DNA of 49,822 nucleotides from Dermatophilaceae bacterium (GTDB lineage: Bacteria > Actinomycetota > Actinomycetes > Actinomycetales > Dermatophilaceae): contig JACMPC010000154.1 of the NCBI GenBank assembly GCA_014377705.1, positions 1 to 49,822 on the forward strand, given 5' to 3'. Numbering within the stretch: position 1 is the first letter of the stretch; every line of letters begins with the position of its first letter. Made by a program: the position numbers and the translations under genes. The notes beneath the pieces are model-generated. The model saw nothing but the letters and a program-made list of their open reading frames with translations, ran no database searches and had not been told where the DNA came from. This document shows positions 8,461-15,936 of this stretch, in pieces.

Positions 8461-9101
8461 CGCGCCACCCCCGGCACCGTGGCGACCCGGTCCCGGACCA
8501 GCTCGTGGATCTGTCCGGGCGGTAGCTCGCCGTCGACGATGAGATACCGGGTGGGGTCGGCCCCGGCCAGCCCGAGGAAGAGGTCGCGAACAGCACCGTG
8601 GAAGTCGGCCGGCTCGGCCTCGAGTCGGTCGTGGACCCCTTGGCGCCGGGTCCGGCCGACCTCCGCCGGCAGGTCGACCAGCACGGTCAGGGTGGGCAGC
8701 AGCGCGCCGGTAGCCCACAGGTTGAGGTCGCGGACCTCCTCGACCCCGAGGTCGCGCCCTGCTCCCTGGTAGGCGATCGAGGAGTCCATGTAGCGGTCGG
8801 TGATGACGACGTCGCCACGCTCCAGCGCGGGCCGGATGAGGGTCTCGACGTGGTGGGCCCGATCCGCGGCGAAGAGCAGCGCCTCGGCCCGCGGGGCCAC
8901 GTGATCGCCGTGCAGCACCAGCTCGCGGACGGTGCGGCCGAACGTGGTGCCGCCTGGCTCGCGGGTGACGACCACTGTGTGACCGAGCTCCTCGAGATAC
9001 TCCCTCAGCAGCCTGACCTGGGTGGACTTGCCGGCTCCGTCGCCACCCTCGAAGGCGATGAACACCCCGCGCAGGGACAAGGACGGCTCAGGCTCGCTCA
9101 C
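8457..9101 (-). CDS. tmk: Thymidylate kinase
   Basis: This is dTMP kinase (dTMP + ATP to dTDP + ADP), needed for dTTP supply. The P-loop is EGGDGAGKST, followed by the DR-type motif TREPGG, the LLFAADRAHH helix and the DRYMDSSIAYQG signature. The TRRQG lid is consistent with family members that place basic residues in the lid. I prefer GTG at 9101 (MSEPEPSL, GGAAG upstream); an ATG eight codons upstream (9125) is possible. Translation is coupled to holB. Confidence 0.94.
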   Translation of the reverse strand: MSEPEPSLSLRGVFIAFEGGDGAGKSTQVRLLREYLEELGHTVVVTREPGGTTFGRTVRELVLHGDHVAPRAEALLFAADRAHHVETLIRPALERGDVVITDRYMDSSIAYQGAGRDLGVEEVRDLNLWATGALLPTLTVLVDLPAEVGRTRRQGVHDRLEAEPADFHGAVRDLFLGLAGADPTRYLIVDGELPPGQIHELVRDRVATVPGVAR

Positions 9102-9140
9102 GCTTCCGACCCTATGCCAGAGCACCCACAGAGCCGGAAC

Positions 9141-9575
9141 TCAGCGGCTCGCAGCCTTGTCCGACCTGTCCGCGTTGGCGTGGATCGCGTCGCGGACGTA
9201 CTGCGCCATCCCGGCCCGAACGCCCTCGTAGTTCTTCAGGAACCGCGGGTCCGTGAGGTACGTGTCACCCAGCTTGCGATGCAGGTCCGGGGTGATGTCG
9301 TAGAACCACCTCCGGATGTGCAGCCGGTGCTGATCGGCGGCGTCCATGGCCACCGCGCTGGTGGCCGGCAGCCCGGCGTCCATCGCCGCCGCGAAGGCCG
9401 CACCGGACTCCTCCACCTCGACCTGGATCCGGGTCCAGTCCTTCTTGGTGCGCTCCGACATCCGCTTCTGCGAGTCCTGCCAGGGATCGCCCTGATCAGC
9501 GTCCGGCCCGGCCTGCCCGGGGTGCTCATCGAGGGAACCGTCGCCGAACAGCCCTTCTCGTTCTCCCTGCGCCAT
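9141..9575 (-). CDS. TipAS-like domain protein, copy 2 (lacks N-terminal helix)
   Basis: The 144-aa protein matches the TipAS antibiotic-recognition domain, which in TipAL follows a MerR DNA-binding domain and binds thiopeptides. Visible family features are KRMSERTKKDWTRIQVE, HRLHIRRWFYDITPDLHRKLG, TYLTDPRF and the C-terminal GMAQYVRDAIHANADR. There is no MerR domain, and the first TipAS helix with its preceding linker is missing: the protein starts near the LFGDG turn. It lies 10 nt after the neighbouring TipAS copy, so the two are probably co-transcribed. Confidence 0.8.
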   Translation of the reverse strand: MAQGEREGLFGDGSLDEHPGQAGPDADQGDPWQDSQKRMSERTKKDWTRIQVEVEESGAAFAAAMDAGLPATSAVAMDAADQHRLHIRRWFYDITPDLHRKLGDTYLTDPRFLKNYEGVRAGMAQYVRDAIHANADRSDKAASR

Positions 9576-9585
9576 GCCATCCAGC

Positions 9586-9999
9586 CTATGTCAGGGTGCC
9601 TGAGGCGACCGCCGCCCGGTCGGCGTTGGCGTGGATCGCATCACGGACGTACCGAGCCAGCCCGGGAGCGATGTCCTCATTGGTCTTGGTGAACCGCGGG
9701 TCGGCGACGTACATCTCGGTCAGGTTGCGGTGGGACTTCGGAGTCAGGTCGTAGAACCGGGTGTGGATGTGGAGTCTGGCCTGTTCGGCCTCCTCGGCAT
9801 ACTTGTCGGAGAATCCATCGCCGAACATCTCCTTCTGCTCCTGCCTGGTCAGCTTGTTGCCCGACATCTCTTTCTCCAGTGCGCGGTCGATGGCCGTGAC
9901 GAGATACTGCATCTCGTCCAGCCGCCGAGCTGCTCGGCCACCTGGACCCACCGTCAAGGCGGCAAGCCCAGGCCCGCTCTGTGTCGTCATTGCGGTCAT
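9586..9999 (-). CDS. TipAS-like domain protein, copy 1 (internal deletion)
   Basis: The 137-aa protein begins with what looks like the end of a MerR dimerisation helix (RRLDEMQYLVTAIDRALEKEM). It continues with the TipAS start (KLTRQEQKEMFGDGFSDKY) and then jumps directly to the C-terminal half (ARLHIHTRFYDLTPKSHRNLTEMYVADPRF, GLARYVRDAIHANADR). The central ~45 residues present in the downstream copy are absent. The start ATG 9999 has AAGGG a few nt upstream; a second ATG follows at 9990. It has the parts that copy 2 lacks and lacks part of what copy 2 keeps. Confidence 0.8.
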   Translation of the reverse strand: MTAMTTQSGPGLAALTVGPGGRAARRLDEMQYLVTAIDRALEKEMSGNKLTRQEQKEMFGDGFSDKYAEEAEQARLHIHTRFYDLTPKSHRNLTEMYVADPRFTKTNEDIAPGLARYVRDAIHANADRAAVASGTLT

Positions 10000-10139
10000 G
10001 TCCCTTACCGTGCGGCCTCACGTCGCGTGAAGGTCGAGCCAAACCCCCACCAGGTATGCCGAGCGCGGCGTTCGCGGGCATGACGCCCGGGCACCTGGCG
10101 CCGGCCGGTCGAGCGGTCAGGCGGGTGCTGCGGGATCGG

Positions 10140-10145
10140 TATCCT
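10140..10145 (+). promoter_or_regulatory. -10 box, probable leaderless promoter
   Basis: TATCCT ends 7 nt before the ATG at 10153. No Shine-Dalgarno sequence is visible, so transcription probably begins at or next to the start codon. Confidence 0.5.
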
Positions 10146-10152
10146 GTTGGCT

Positions 10153-10392
10153 ATGGCGATGAACCTGCGACTGACCGAGGAGGCCGACCGCGTGCTGTCG
10201 GCGCTGGCCCGGGAGGACGGCGTCAGCAAGAACGAGGAGATCAACCGCGCCATCCTCGATCGCGGGGCCTGGGTATCCCACGAGAAGAAGGTTCGCGCCG
10301 ACGTCCACGACGCCATCAGCAACTACGCGCCACTGGCATCACTGGCATCATTGGCATCATTGGCATCACTGCCCGACCGCCAGGTTCAGTAA
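10153..10392 (+). CDS. Ribbon-helix-helix (CopG/Arc-like) small protein
   Basis: The 79-aa protein starts with MNLRLTEEADRVLSALARE and DGVSKNEEINRAILDRG, the beta-strand/helix/helix pattern of CopG-like DNA-binding proteins, often antitoxins. No toxin partner is adjacent: the next gene is a convergent serine hydrolase. The C-terminus carries four LAS tripeptides from a 9-bp tandem repeat, where homologous proteins usually end in a short LLDRL helix. ATG 10153 is chosen because of the -10 box 7 nt upstream; TTG 10147 and ATG 10159 are alternatives. Confidence 0.65.
   Translation: MAMNLRLTEEADRVLSALAREDGVSKNEEINRAILDRGAWVSHEKKVRADVHDAISNYAPLASLASLASLASLPDRQVQ
10333..10368 (+). repeat. 9-bp tandem repeat (4 units)
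   Basis: The units are CTGGCATCA, CTGGCATCA, TTGGCATCA, TTGGCATCA, in frame with the RHH gene and encoding (LAS)4. Copy changes would keep the frame. The repeats differ only at the first base, so they could slip. Confidence 0.85.
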
Positions 10393-10485
10393 CGGCCCAC
10401 CCGCCGGGCCCGACAGCGCCTGCCCCACAGCCCCCGGGCCAGTCGCCGCCTGGTCGGCCGGCCTTGATGCCCCGAAGCGCCCGCC

Positions 10486-11844
10486 CTAGTGCCAGCCGGC
10501 GGGGTCGACGCCGCCGGGGATGTCGGCCGACGGGTCGTAGGGCGTGCGGGTGAACCGGAACGAGCCGAGGTCCAGGTGGCTGATCCGACCGGCGCCATCG
10601 CGCACCACCACGAGCGTCTCGCCCGAGTAGTACCCGTCGAGGCCGGTCCAGCCGTCGGCCGCCGGCTTGAAGCGGGTGCCCCGGCCCTCCCCCGGCTTGC
10701 CCAGGACCAGGTATCCGTCCCGTGAGGCGGACATGGTGAAGGCCATCGGCCCCCAGTACCATTCGCCGGCCAGCTCCAGGACGCGCCCCTGATCGGGGTC
10801 CGCCGACCACGGCCTGGGCGCGACCGGCTCGCGGTCGGCCAGGATGGCCAGCAGGTCGGAGACGATGAGGGGACCGAGGCCGGAGGTGGCGTTCGCGAAG
10901 ACGACGACGCCGTCACCGGTCTCGACGTTGACCCGCACCCCGGCGAGGAACCCGGGCATCGAACCGCCGTGGCCGGCATACCGGGTGCCGTCGAGGTTCC
11001 AGAGCTGGCAGCCGAGGCCATAGGCACCGGTCCACGCCTCCCCTGAGCGGTCATCGAGGGCGATCGGCGAACGCATCTCGTCCAGGGTGTCGGCGGAGAG
11101 CAGGCCCGCGGTCTCCCCTGCCAGGAAGGCGGCCCAGCGGGACAGGTCCTGCACGGTGGACCAGAGCTGGCCGGCCGGAGCCATCGCGGCCCCGTCGTGC
11201 TCAGGCTCGAGGTGCAGCAGGTCGGCAAGCGGGTGCACTGCGAGGCCGCCGGCGGCAGGGTCCTGAGGCCGGGCACTGGTGCGCCGCATACCCAACGGCT
11301 CCAGCAGGTTTCGGCGCACCACGTCGTCCCACGGCTGGCCGCGAAGCCGGCCGACCAGCTCGCCGAGCACGGCATACCCGACGTTCGAGTAGTGGAACTT
11401 CGCCCCGGGCCGGAAGGTGAGCGCGGGCCCGGAGGCCATCAGCTCGGCCCAGGTCCCGCCGGCGGTCCGCTCCCACCACGGCCCGCTGGTCTCGGCCTGC
11501 AGGCCCGAGGTGTGCGAGAGGAGCTGGGCGATGGTGACGCGGCCGAAGGGGGTGTCGTCAAGGTGCCGGCTCAGGGGGTCGGACAGGTCAAGCAGGCCCT
11601 CGTCTCGCATCCGCATCACCTCGACCGCCACGAAGGTCTTGCTGATCGAGCCGATCCGGTACTGCGTCCGGGCAGTCGGGGCCGCCCCGGCGGAGCGCCC
11701 GTCGAGCGTGCCCGCCGCACCGGACCAGACCAGCTCGCCACCGCGCACCAGCCCGGCGGCCACCGAGGGCAGCCGGCTGTCCGACTGCTCGACCGCCAGA
11801 CGGTGCGAGAGAGCCCGGGCGGTGGCCGGGTCGACGCCGGACAC
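10486..11844 (-). CDS. Serine hydrolase, class C beta-lactamase/DD-peptidase fold
   Basis: The 452-aa protein has the serine beta-lactamase-like fold: catalytic SxxK is S66-I-S-K69, the YxN motif is YSN in FHYSNVGY, and the third box is HGG in GHGGSMPGF. A C-terminal ~100-residue domain (GEWYWGPMAFTM onwards) resembles the lipocalin-like tail of several esterase/peptidase relatives. There is no signal peptide, so it is probably cytoplasmic. Its role may be esterase or peptide hydrolase and cannot be fixed from sequence. GTG 11844 lies 2 nt after the topA stop, so the two are co-transcribed. Confidence 0.87.
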   Translation of the reverse strand: MSGVDPATARALSHRLAVEQSDSRLPSVAAGLVRGGELVWSGAAGTLDGRSAGAAPTARTQYRIGSISKTFVAVEVMRMRDEGLLDLSDPLSRHLDDTPFGRVTIAQLLSHTSGLQAETSGPWWERTAGGTWAELMASGPALTFRPGAKFHYSNVGYAVLGELVGRLRGQPWDDVVRRNLLEPLGMRRTSARPQDPAAGGLAVHPLADLLHLEPEHDGAAMAPAGQLWSTVQDLSRWAAFLAGETAGLLSADTLDEMRSPIALDDRSGEAWTGAYGLGCQLWNLDGTRYAGHGGSMPGFLAGVRVNVETGDGVVVFANATSGLGPLIVSDLLAILADREPVAPRPWSADPDQGRVLELAGEWYWGPMAFTMSASRDGYLVLGKPGEGRGTRFKPAADGWTGLDGYYSGETLVVVRDGAGRISHLDLGSFRFTRTPYDPSADIPGGVDPAGWH

Positions 11845-11846
11845 GG

Positions 11847-14741
11847 TCAGGCCTTCTTCGCCGCGGTGTTCTTGGCGGCCGTCTTGGTCGCTGTCCTTGT
11901 CGCAGTCTTCTTGGTCGCAACCTTCTTGGCGGTCGTCTTTTTCGTCACCATCCTTTTGGTCGTGGCCTTCTTCGTGGTGGCCTTCTTCGTGGTGGCCTTC
12001 TTCACGGCCTTCTTTCGGGTCACCGGCCCACGGGCGCGCTTCTCGGCCAGCAGCTCCGCGCCCCGCTCGGGGGTGATCGACTCAGGCTCGTCGTCCTTAC
12101 GCAGGGTCGCGTTGGTCTCGCCATCGGTGACGTACGGGCCGAACCGGCCCTCCTTGACCACCATCGGCTTGCCGGACACCGGGTCGTCGCCCAGCTCCTT
12201 GAGCGGAGCCGCGGCGGCCCGGCCGCGCTCCTTGGGCTTGGCATAGATCGCCAGGGCCTCCTCGAGCGTGATCGTGAACAGCTGCGACTCGGTCTGGATG
12301 GAGCGCGAGTCAGTGCCCTTCTTCAGGTAGGGACCGTAGCGGCCGTTCTGCGCCGTGATCTCCTCGCCCCCCTCACCTTCCGTGGGGTCCTTTCCGATGA
12401 CCCTTGGCAGCGTGAGCAGCTGGAGCGCCGTGTCGAGGTCCAGGGTGGCCAGATCCATGTCCTTGAAGAGGCTGGCCGTGCGGGGCTTCACCTTGGCCTT
12501 GCCCTTGAGCACGGCGACCTCCTCGGGCAGCACCTCGGCGACGTACGGGCCGTAGCGACCGGCCTTGGCCACGATGTCCCGCCCGGTCCCGGGGTCCTGG
12601 CCCAGGACCCGACCGTCCTCAGCCGCCGCCTCGAGCAGCTCTCGGGCGATCGCCGGAGTCATCTCGTCGGGAGCCACGTCATCCTTGATGGTGGCGCGAC
12701 GCACCTGGCCGGCGGCGCCCTCGACGACCTCGCCGGTGATCTCGTCGACCCCGGCTGGAGTGGTCTCCTCGACGTAGGGGCCGTACCGGCCGACGCGCAC
12801 GACGATGCCCTCGCCGATCGGGATGGTGGAGATCTCGCGGGCGTCGATCTCACCCAGGTCGTCCACCAGGTTTCGCAGGCCCTCGATCGAGTTGGCCTCC
12901 TCGCCGAAGTAGAAGCGCTTGAGCCAGTTTGCGCGCTGCTCCTCGCCGTTGGCGATCCGGTCGAGGTCCTCCTCCATGGAGGCGGTGAAGTCATAGTCGA
13001 CGAGCTTGGTGAAGTGCTCCTCGAGCAACCGGGTCACCGCGAAGGCCAGCCAGGTCGGGATCAGCGCGGTGCCGCGCTTGTTGACGTAGCCGCGGTCCTG
13101 GATGGTGCCGACGGTCGACGCGTAGGTCGACGGCCGGCCAATCCCCTTCTCCTCCATGGCCTTCACCAGCGTTGCCTCGGTATAGCGGGCCGGCGGCGAC
13201 GTCTCGTGCCCGGCCGCCTGCGCGCGCAGCACGTCAAGCGCAGTCCCGACCGACAGCTTTGGCAGGCGACGCTCCTCGCCCGCAGCGACAGCAGCAGCGG
13301 ACCTTGCAGCAGTGTCATCATCGTCGCGGCCCTCCTCGTAGGCGGCCATGAAGCCGCGGAAGATGATGACCGTGCCGCTGGCGGAGAACTCCACCACCCG
13401 GGAGCCCGCACTCTCAGCCAGGACCAGGGTGGCGCCGAGCTTGACGGTGGCGGTGGAGCCGCGGGCGTCGGCCATCTGCGAGGCGACGGTGCGCTTCCAG
13501 ATCAGCTCGTACAGCGCGAACTCCTCGCCGCGCAGCTCACCGGCCACCTGAGCCGGGGTGCGGAAGCTGTCCCCGGCGGGACGGATCGCCTCGTGCGCCT
13601 CCTGCGCGTTCTTGACCTTCTTCTCATAGCGGCGAGGAGAGTCCGGGACGTACTCCGCGCCATACATGTCCCGGGCCTGGCCGCGGGCAGCCGTCAGGGC
13701 AGCCTCCGAGAGCGTGGTCGAGTCGGTACGCATATAGGTGATGTAGCCGTTCTCGTACAGGCGCTGGGCGACCCGCATCGCGTTCTTGCTCGACAGGCGC
13801 AGCTTGCGGCTGGCCTCCTGCTGCAGCGTCGAGGTCGTGAACGGTGCCTGCGGGCGGCGGGTGTACGGCTTCTCGGCGACGTCGGTGATGGTGAACCGGC
13901 TGTCGTCGGTCGCGGCGTTGGCGATGAGGTTGGCCACAGCCTCGTCGAGCTGGGCCACGTTGGAGGCCTTCAGCACCCCGTCGTCGCCGAAATCCCGGCC
14001 GGTGGCCACCCGCCGGCCGTCGACCATGCTCAGCTTGGCGGTGAACACCTGTGCCGCAGCAGAGTCCGGCCCAGCGGAGCCCGGCGCAGCGGAGCCCGGC
14101 GCAAAATCACCCTCGACATCCCAGTAGGACGCGGCCCGGAAGGCCATCCGCTCACGCTCACGCTCGACCACGATGCGGGTCGTGACGGACTGCACGCGAC
14201 CAGCCGAAAGTCCCTGGCGCACCTTGCGCCACAGCACCGGCGAGACCTCGTACCCGTAGAGGCGGTCCAGGATCCGGCGCGTCTCCTGGGCGTCCACCAT
14301 CCGGGTGTCGAGCTGGCGGGTCTCGCTGGCGGCACGGACGATCGCCTCCTTGGTGATCTCGTGGAAGACCATCCGGGCGACCGGCACCTTGGGCTTGAGA
14401 ACCTCCAGGAGGTGCCAGGCGATTGCCTCGCCCTCGCGGTCCTCATCGGTGGCCAGCAGGAGCTTGTCGGCATCCTTGAGCAGGCGCTTGAGCTCCGCCA
14501 CCTTCTTGCGCTTGTCAGGGTCGACCACGTAGTACGCGTCGAACCCGTTGTCGACGTCGACGGCGAACTTGGCGTAAGGCCCCTTCTTCATGTCAGCCGG
14601 CATGTCCCTGGGGCTGGGCAGGTCCCTGATGTGCCCCACGCTGGCATCCACGTCGTAGTCCTTGCCCAGATACTCGGCGATCTTCTTGGCCTTCGCCGGC
14701 GACTCGACGATGACCAGGGTGCGTCCGGACGTTGTTGCCAC
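11847..14741 (-). CDS. topA: DNA topoisomerase I
   Basis: The 964-aa type IA topoisomerase relaxes negative supercoils. The Toprim domain holds the TLVIVESPAKA start and the acidic triad in ATDEDREGEA. The active-site tyrosine is Y336 in ITYMRTDS. Instead of zinc fingers the C-terminal half has four GRYGPYV/GRFGPYV repeats, the actinobacterial CTD type. It ends in ~60 residues of Lys/Thr/Ala-rich repeats (KKATT, TKKTA), a basic tail known in mycobacterial and Streptomyces TopA to aid processivity. An Ala/Gly/Pro/Ser insert (~215-230) arises from a 15-bp repeat. Start: GTG at 14741. Confidence 0.97.
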   Translation of the reverse strand: MATTSGRTLVIVESPAKAKKIAEYLGKDYDVDASVGHIRDLPSPRDMPADMKKGPYAKFAVDVDNGFDAYYVVDPDKRKKVAELKRLLKDADKLLLATDEDREGEAIAWHLLEVLKPKVPVARMVFHEITKEAIVRAASETRQLDTRMVDAQETRRILDRLYGYEVSPVLWRKVRQGLSAGRVQSVTTRIVVERERERMAFRAASYWDVEGDFAPGSAAPGSAGPDSAAAQVFTAKLSMVDGRRVATGRDFGDDGVLKASNVAQLDEAVANLIANAATDDSRFTITDVAEKPYTRRPQAPFTTSTLQQEASRKLRLSSKNAMRVAQRLYENGYITYMRTDSTTLSEAALTAARGQARDMYGAEYVPDSPRRYEKKVKNAQEAHEAIRPAGDSFRTPAQVAGELRGEEFALYELIWKRTVASQMADARGSTATVKLGATLVLAESAGSRVVEFSASGTVIIFRGFMAAYEEGRDDDDTAARSAAAVAAGEERRLPKLSVGTALDVLRAQAAGHETSPPARYTEATLVKAMEEKGIGRPSTYASTVGTIQDRGYVNKRGTALIPTWLAFAVTRLLEEHFTKLVDYDFTASMEEDLDRIANGEEQRANWLKRFYFGEEANSIEGLRNLVDDLGEIDAREISTIPIGEGIVVRVGRYGPYVEETTPAGVDEITGEVVEGAAGQVRRATIKDDVAPDEMTPAIARELLEAAAEDGRVLGQDPGTGRDIVAKAGRYGPYVAEVLPEEVAVLKGKAKVKPRTASLFKDMDLATLDLDTALQLLTLPRVIGKDPTEGEGGEEITAQNGRYGPYLKKGTDSRSIQTESQLFTITLEEALAIYAKPKERGRAAAAPLKELGDDPVSGKPMVVKEGRFGPYVTDGETNATLRKDDEPESITPERGAELLAEKRARGPVTRKKAVKKATTKKATTKKATTKRMVTKKTTAKKVATKKTATRTATKTAAKNTAAKKA

Positions 14742-14886
14742 GTTGCTGCCTCACTTCCCATCCCCATGTGCAGCGGATTCGTCGCTGCTCCGACATGACA
14801 ATGCGCCTAGACCGTAGCCCCTCAGGGCCGGTTCCCGGGAACCGGTAAAGAAGATCACGCCCGAAGACACCTCAAACCTCCTCAAT

Positions 14887-14919
14887 ATAGTTGAATATTT
14901 AACTATTTTCGGGTAGTAT
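14887..14919 (+). promoter_or_regulatory. Promoter with MarR-type operator for dioxygenase gene
   Basis: A -35 TTGAAT (14891-14896), a 17-nt spacer and a -10 TAGTAT (14914-14919) precede GTG 14926 by 6 nt, giving a probable leaderless mRNA. The -35 lies inside a 20-bp near-perfect palindrome, ATAGTTGAATATTTAACTAT (14887-14906), of the TAGTTGA/TCAACTA type bound by MarR-family repressors. The block is strikingly AT-rich for this genome. No MarR gene is next to it. Confidence 0.7.
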
Positions 14920-14925
14920 CGGTTC

Positions 14926-15738
14926 GTGACCATCACCGCTGCCCCGCCCACCGAAACCGCCACGATGCCGGTTCTCTACCTCAGCCATGGCGCTCCCCCG
15001 CTCGCGGACGACTTGACCTGGACCAAGGAGCTCGCCTCCTGGTCGGCGGACCTGCCCCGGCCGGAGAGCATCTTGATGGTCTCCGCGCACTGGGAGCAGG
15101 CACCGCTGGCCCTGTCGGCAACGACGAAGGTGCCGCTGGTCTACGACTTCTGGGGCTTCCCCCAGCATTACTACGACGTGACGTATGACGCGCCGCCGGC
15201 CCCCGCGCTGGCCGCGGACGTCACCAGGCTGCTGCAGGCTCCCGGCAGGCCAGTGCACCACGACCTGACCCGCGGCCTGGACCACGGCGCCTACATCCCG
15301 CTCGTGGAGATGTTTCCGCAGGCCGACGTCCCGGTCCTGCAGCTGTCGATGCCGACCCTGGACCCGCAGAGGCTGTTCGAGATCGGCCGCACCCTGGCCC
15401 CGCTGCGCGACCAGGGCACGCTGATCGTCGGTTCGGGATTCACCACCCACAACCTGCGCTGGTTCAACCCCGCCGCCGGCGCTGGCGGCCCCGCCCCGGC
15501 CGCCTCCGCCGAGTTCGATGCCTGGGCCGCCGAGACGATGGCGTCAGCCGACGTCGACTCGATGCTTGACTTCCTGGCCAAGGCGCCGGCCGCCCACGAG
15601 GCGCACCCGCGCACGGAGCACTTCGCGCCGCTGTTCGTGGCCCTCGGCGCGGCATGCGAGAGCGGCGACCTGACGAACCGCAGCGTCATCGACGGCTTCT
15701 GGTACGGCCTGTCCAAGCGTTCCTGGCAGTTCAGCTAA
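14926..15738 (+). CDS. DODA-type class III extradiol ring-cleavage dioxygenase
   Basis: The 270-aa protein belongs to the LigB/YgiD family of non-haem Fe(II) (or Zn) enzymes that cleave catecholic rings such as L-DOPA at the 4,5 position. Visible signatures are LYLSHGAPPL near the N-terminus (metal His), SAHWEQ, the VYDFWGFPQHYY segment, LDHGAYIPLVEMFP (catalytic His) and GSGFTTHNLR. The length matches the family. It stands alone and divergent from topA. The operator-overlapped promoter suggests induction by a phenolic compound or quinone stress; the substrate is unknown. Confidence 0.9.
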   Translation: MTITAAPPTETATMPVLYLSHGAPPLADDLTWTKELASWSADLPRPESILMVSAHWEQAPLALSATTKVPLVYDFWGFPQHYYDVTYDAPPAPALAADVTRLLQAPGRPVHHDLTRGLDHGAYIPLVEMFPQADVPVLQLSMPTLDPQRLFEIGRTLAPLRDQGTLIVGSGFTTHNLRWFNPAAGAGGPAPAASAEFDAWAAETMASADVDSMLDFLAKAPAAHEAHPRTEHFAPLFVALGAACESGDLTNRSVIDGFWYGLSKRSWQFS

Positions 15739-15872
15739 CGCTCACCACGACCGGTCAACCGTCGCACTCGAACGTGCATATCCCCGCGATCTCTGCGATC
15801 TCCTTTCGTGGAGCAGGTGAGGTGCCGGGTCGGTGCACGTTTGAACGCTTCCCCTGACCCGCCGATGCAGGC

Positions 15873-15902
15873 GGCCGACCACCTCGGGTGAGGTGACCGG
15901 CC
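15873..15902 (-). terminator. Hairpin after hppA
   Basis: GGCCG-ac-CACCTC and GAGGTG-ac-CGGCC pair around a GGGT loop (11 bp plus a 2x2 internal mismatch), ~35 nt after the hppA stop. There is no U-tract, as is common in high-GC actinobacteria. It could also serve the convergent dioxygenase gene. Confidence 0.55.
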
Positions 15903-15936
15903 ACCGCTGTGGTCCCGCTCATGCCTCAGCCTGAGG

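Noticed and set aside
13014-14798. 594-codon frame antisense to topA
   Set aside because: Typical high-GC shadow of the real gene's codon pattern; composition is low-complexity (Gly/His/Arg/Asp) with no domain.
15776-15843. AACGTGCA / TGCACGTT inverted repeat after the dioxygenase gene
   Set aside because: Eight-bp arms separated by ~48 nt; short enough to occur by chance and not linked to a promoter. The stronger hairpin at 15873-15902 is reported instead.
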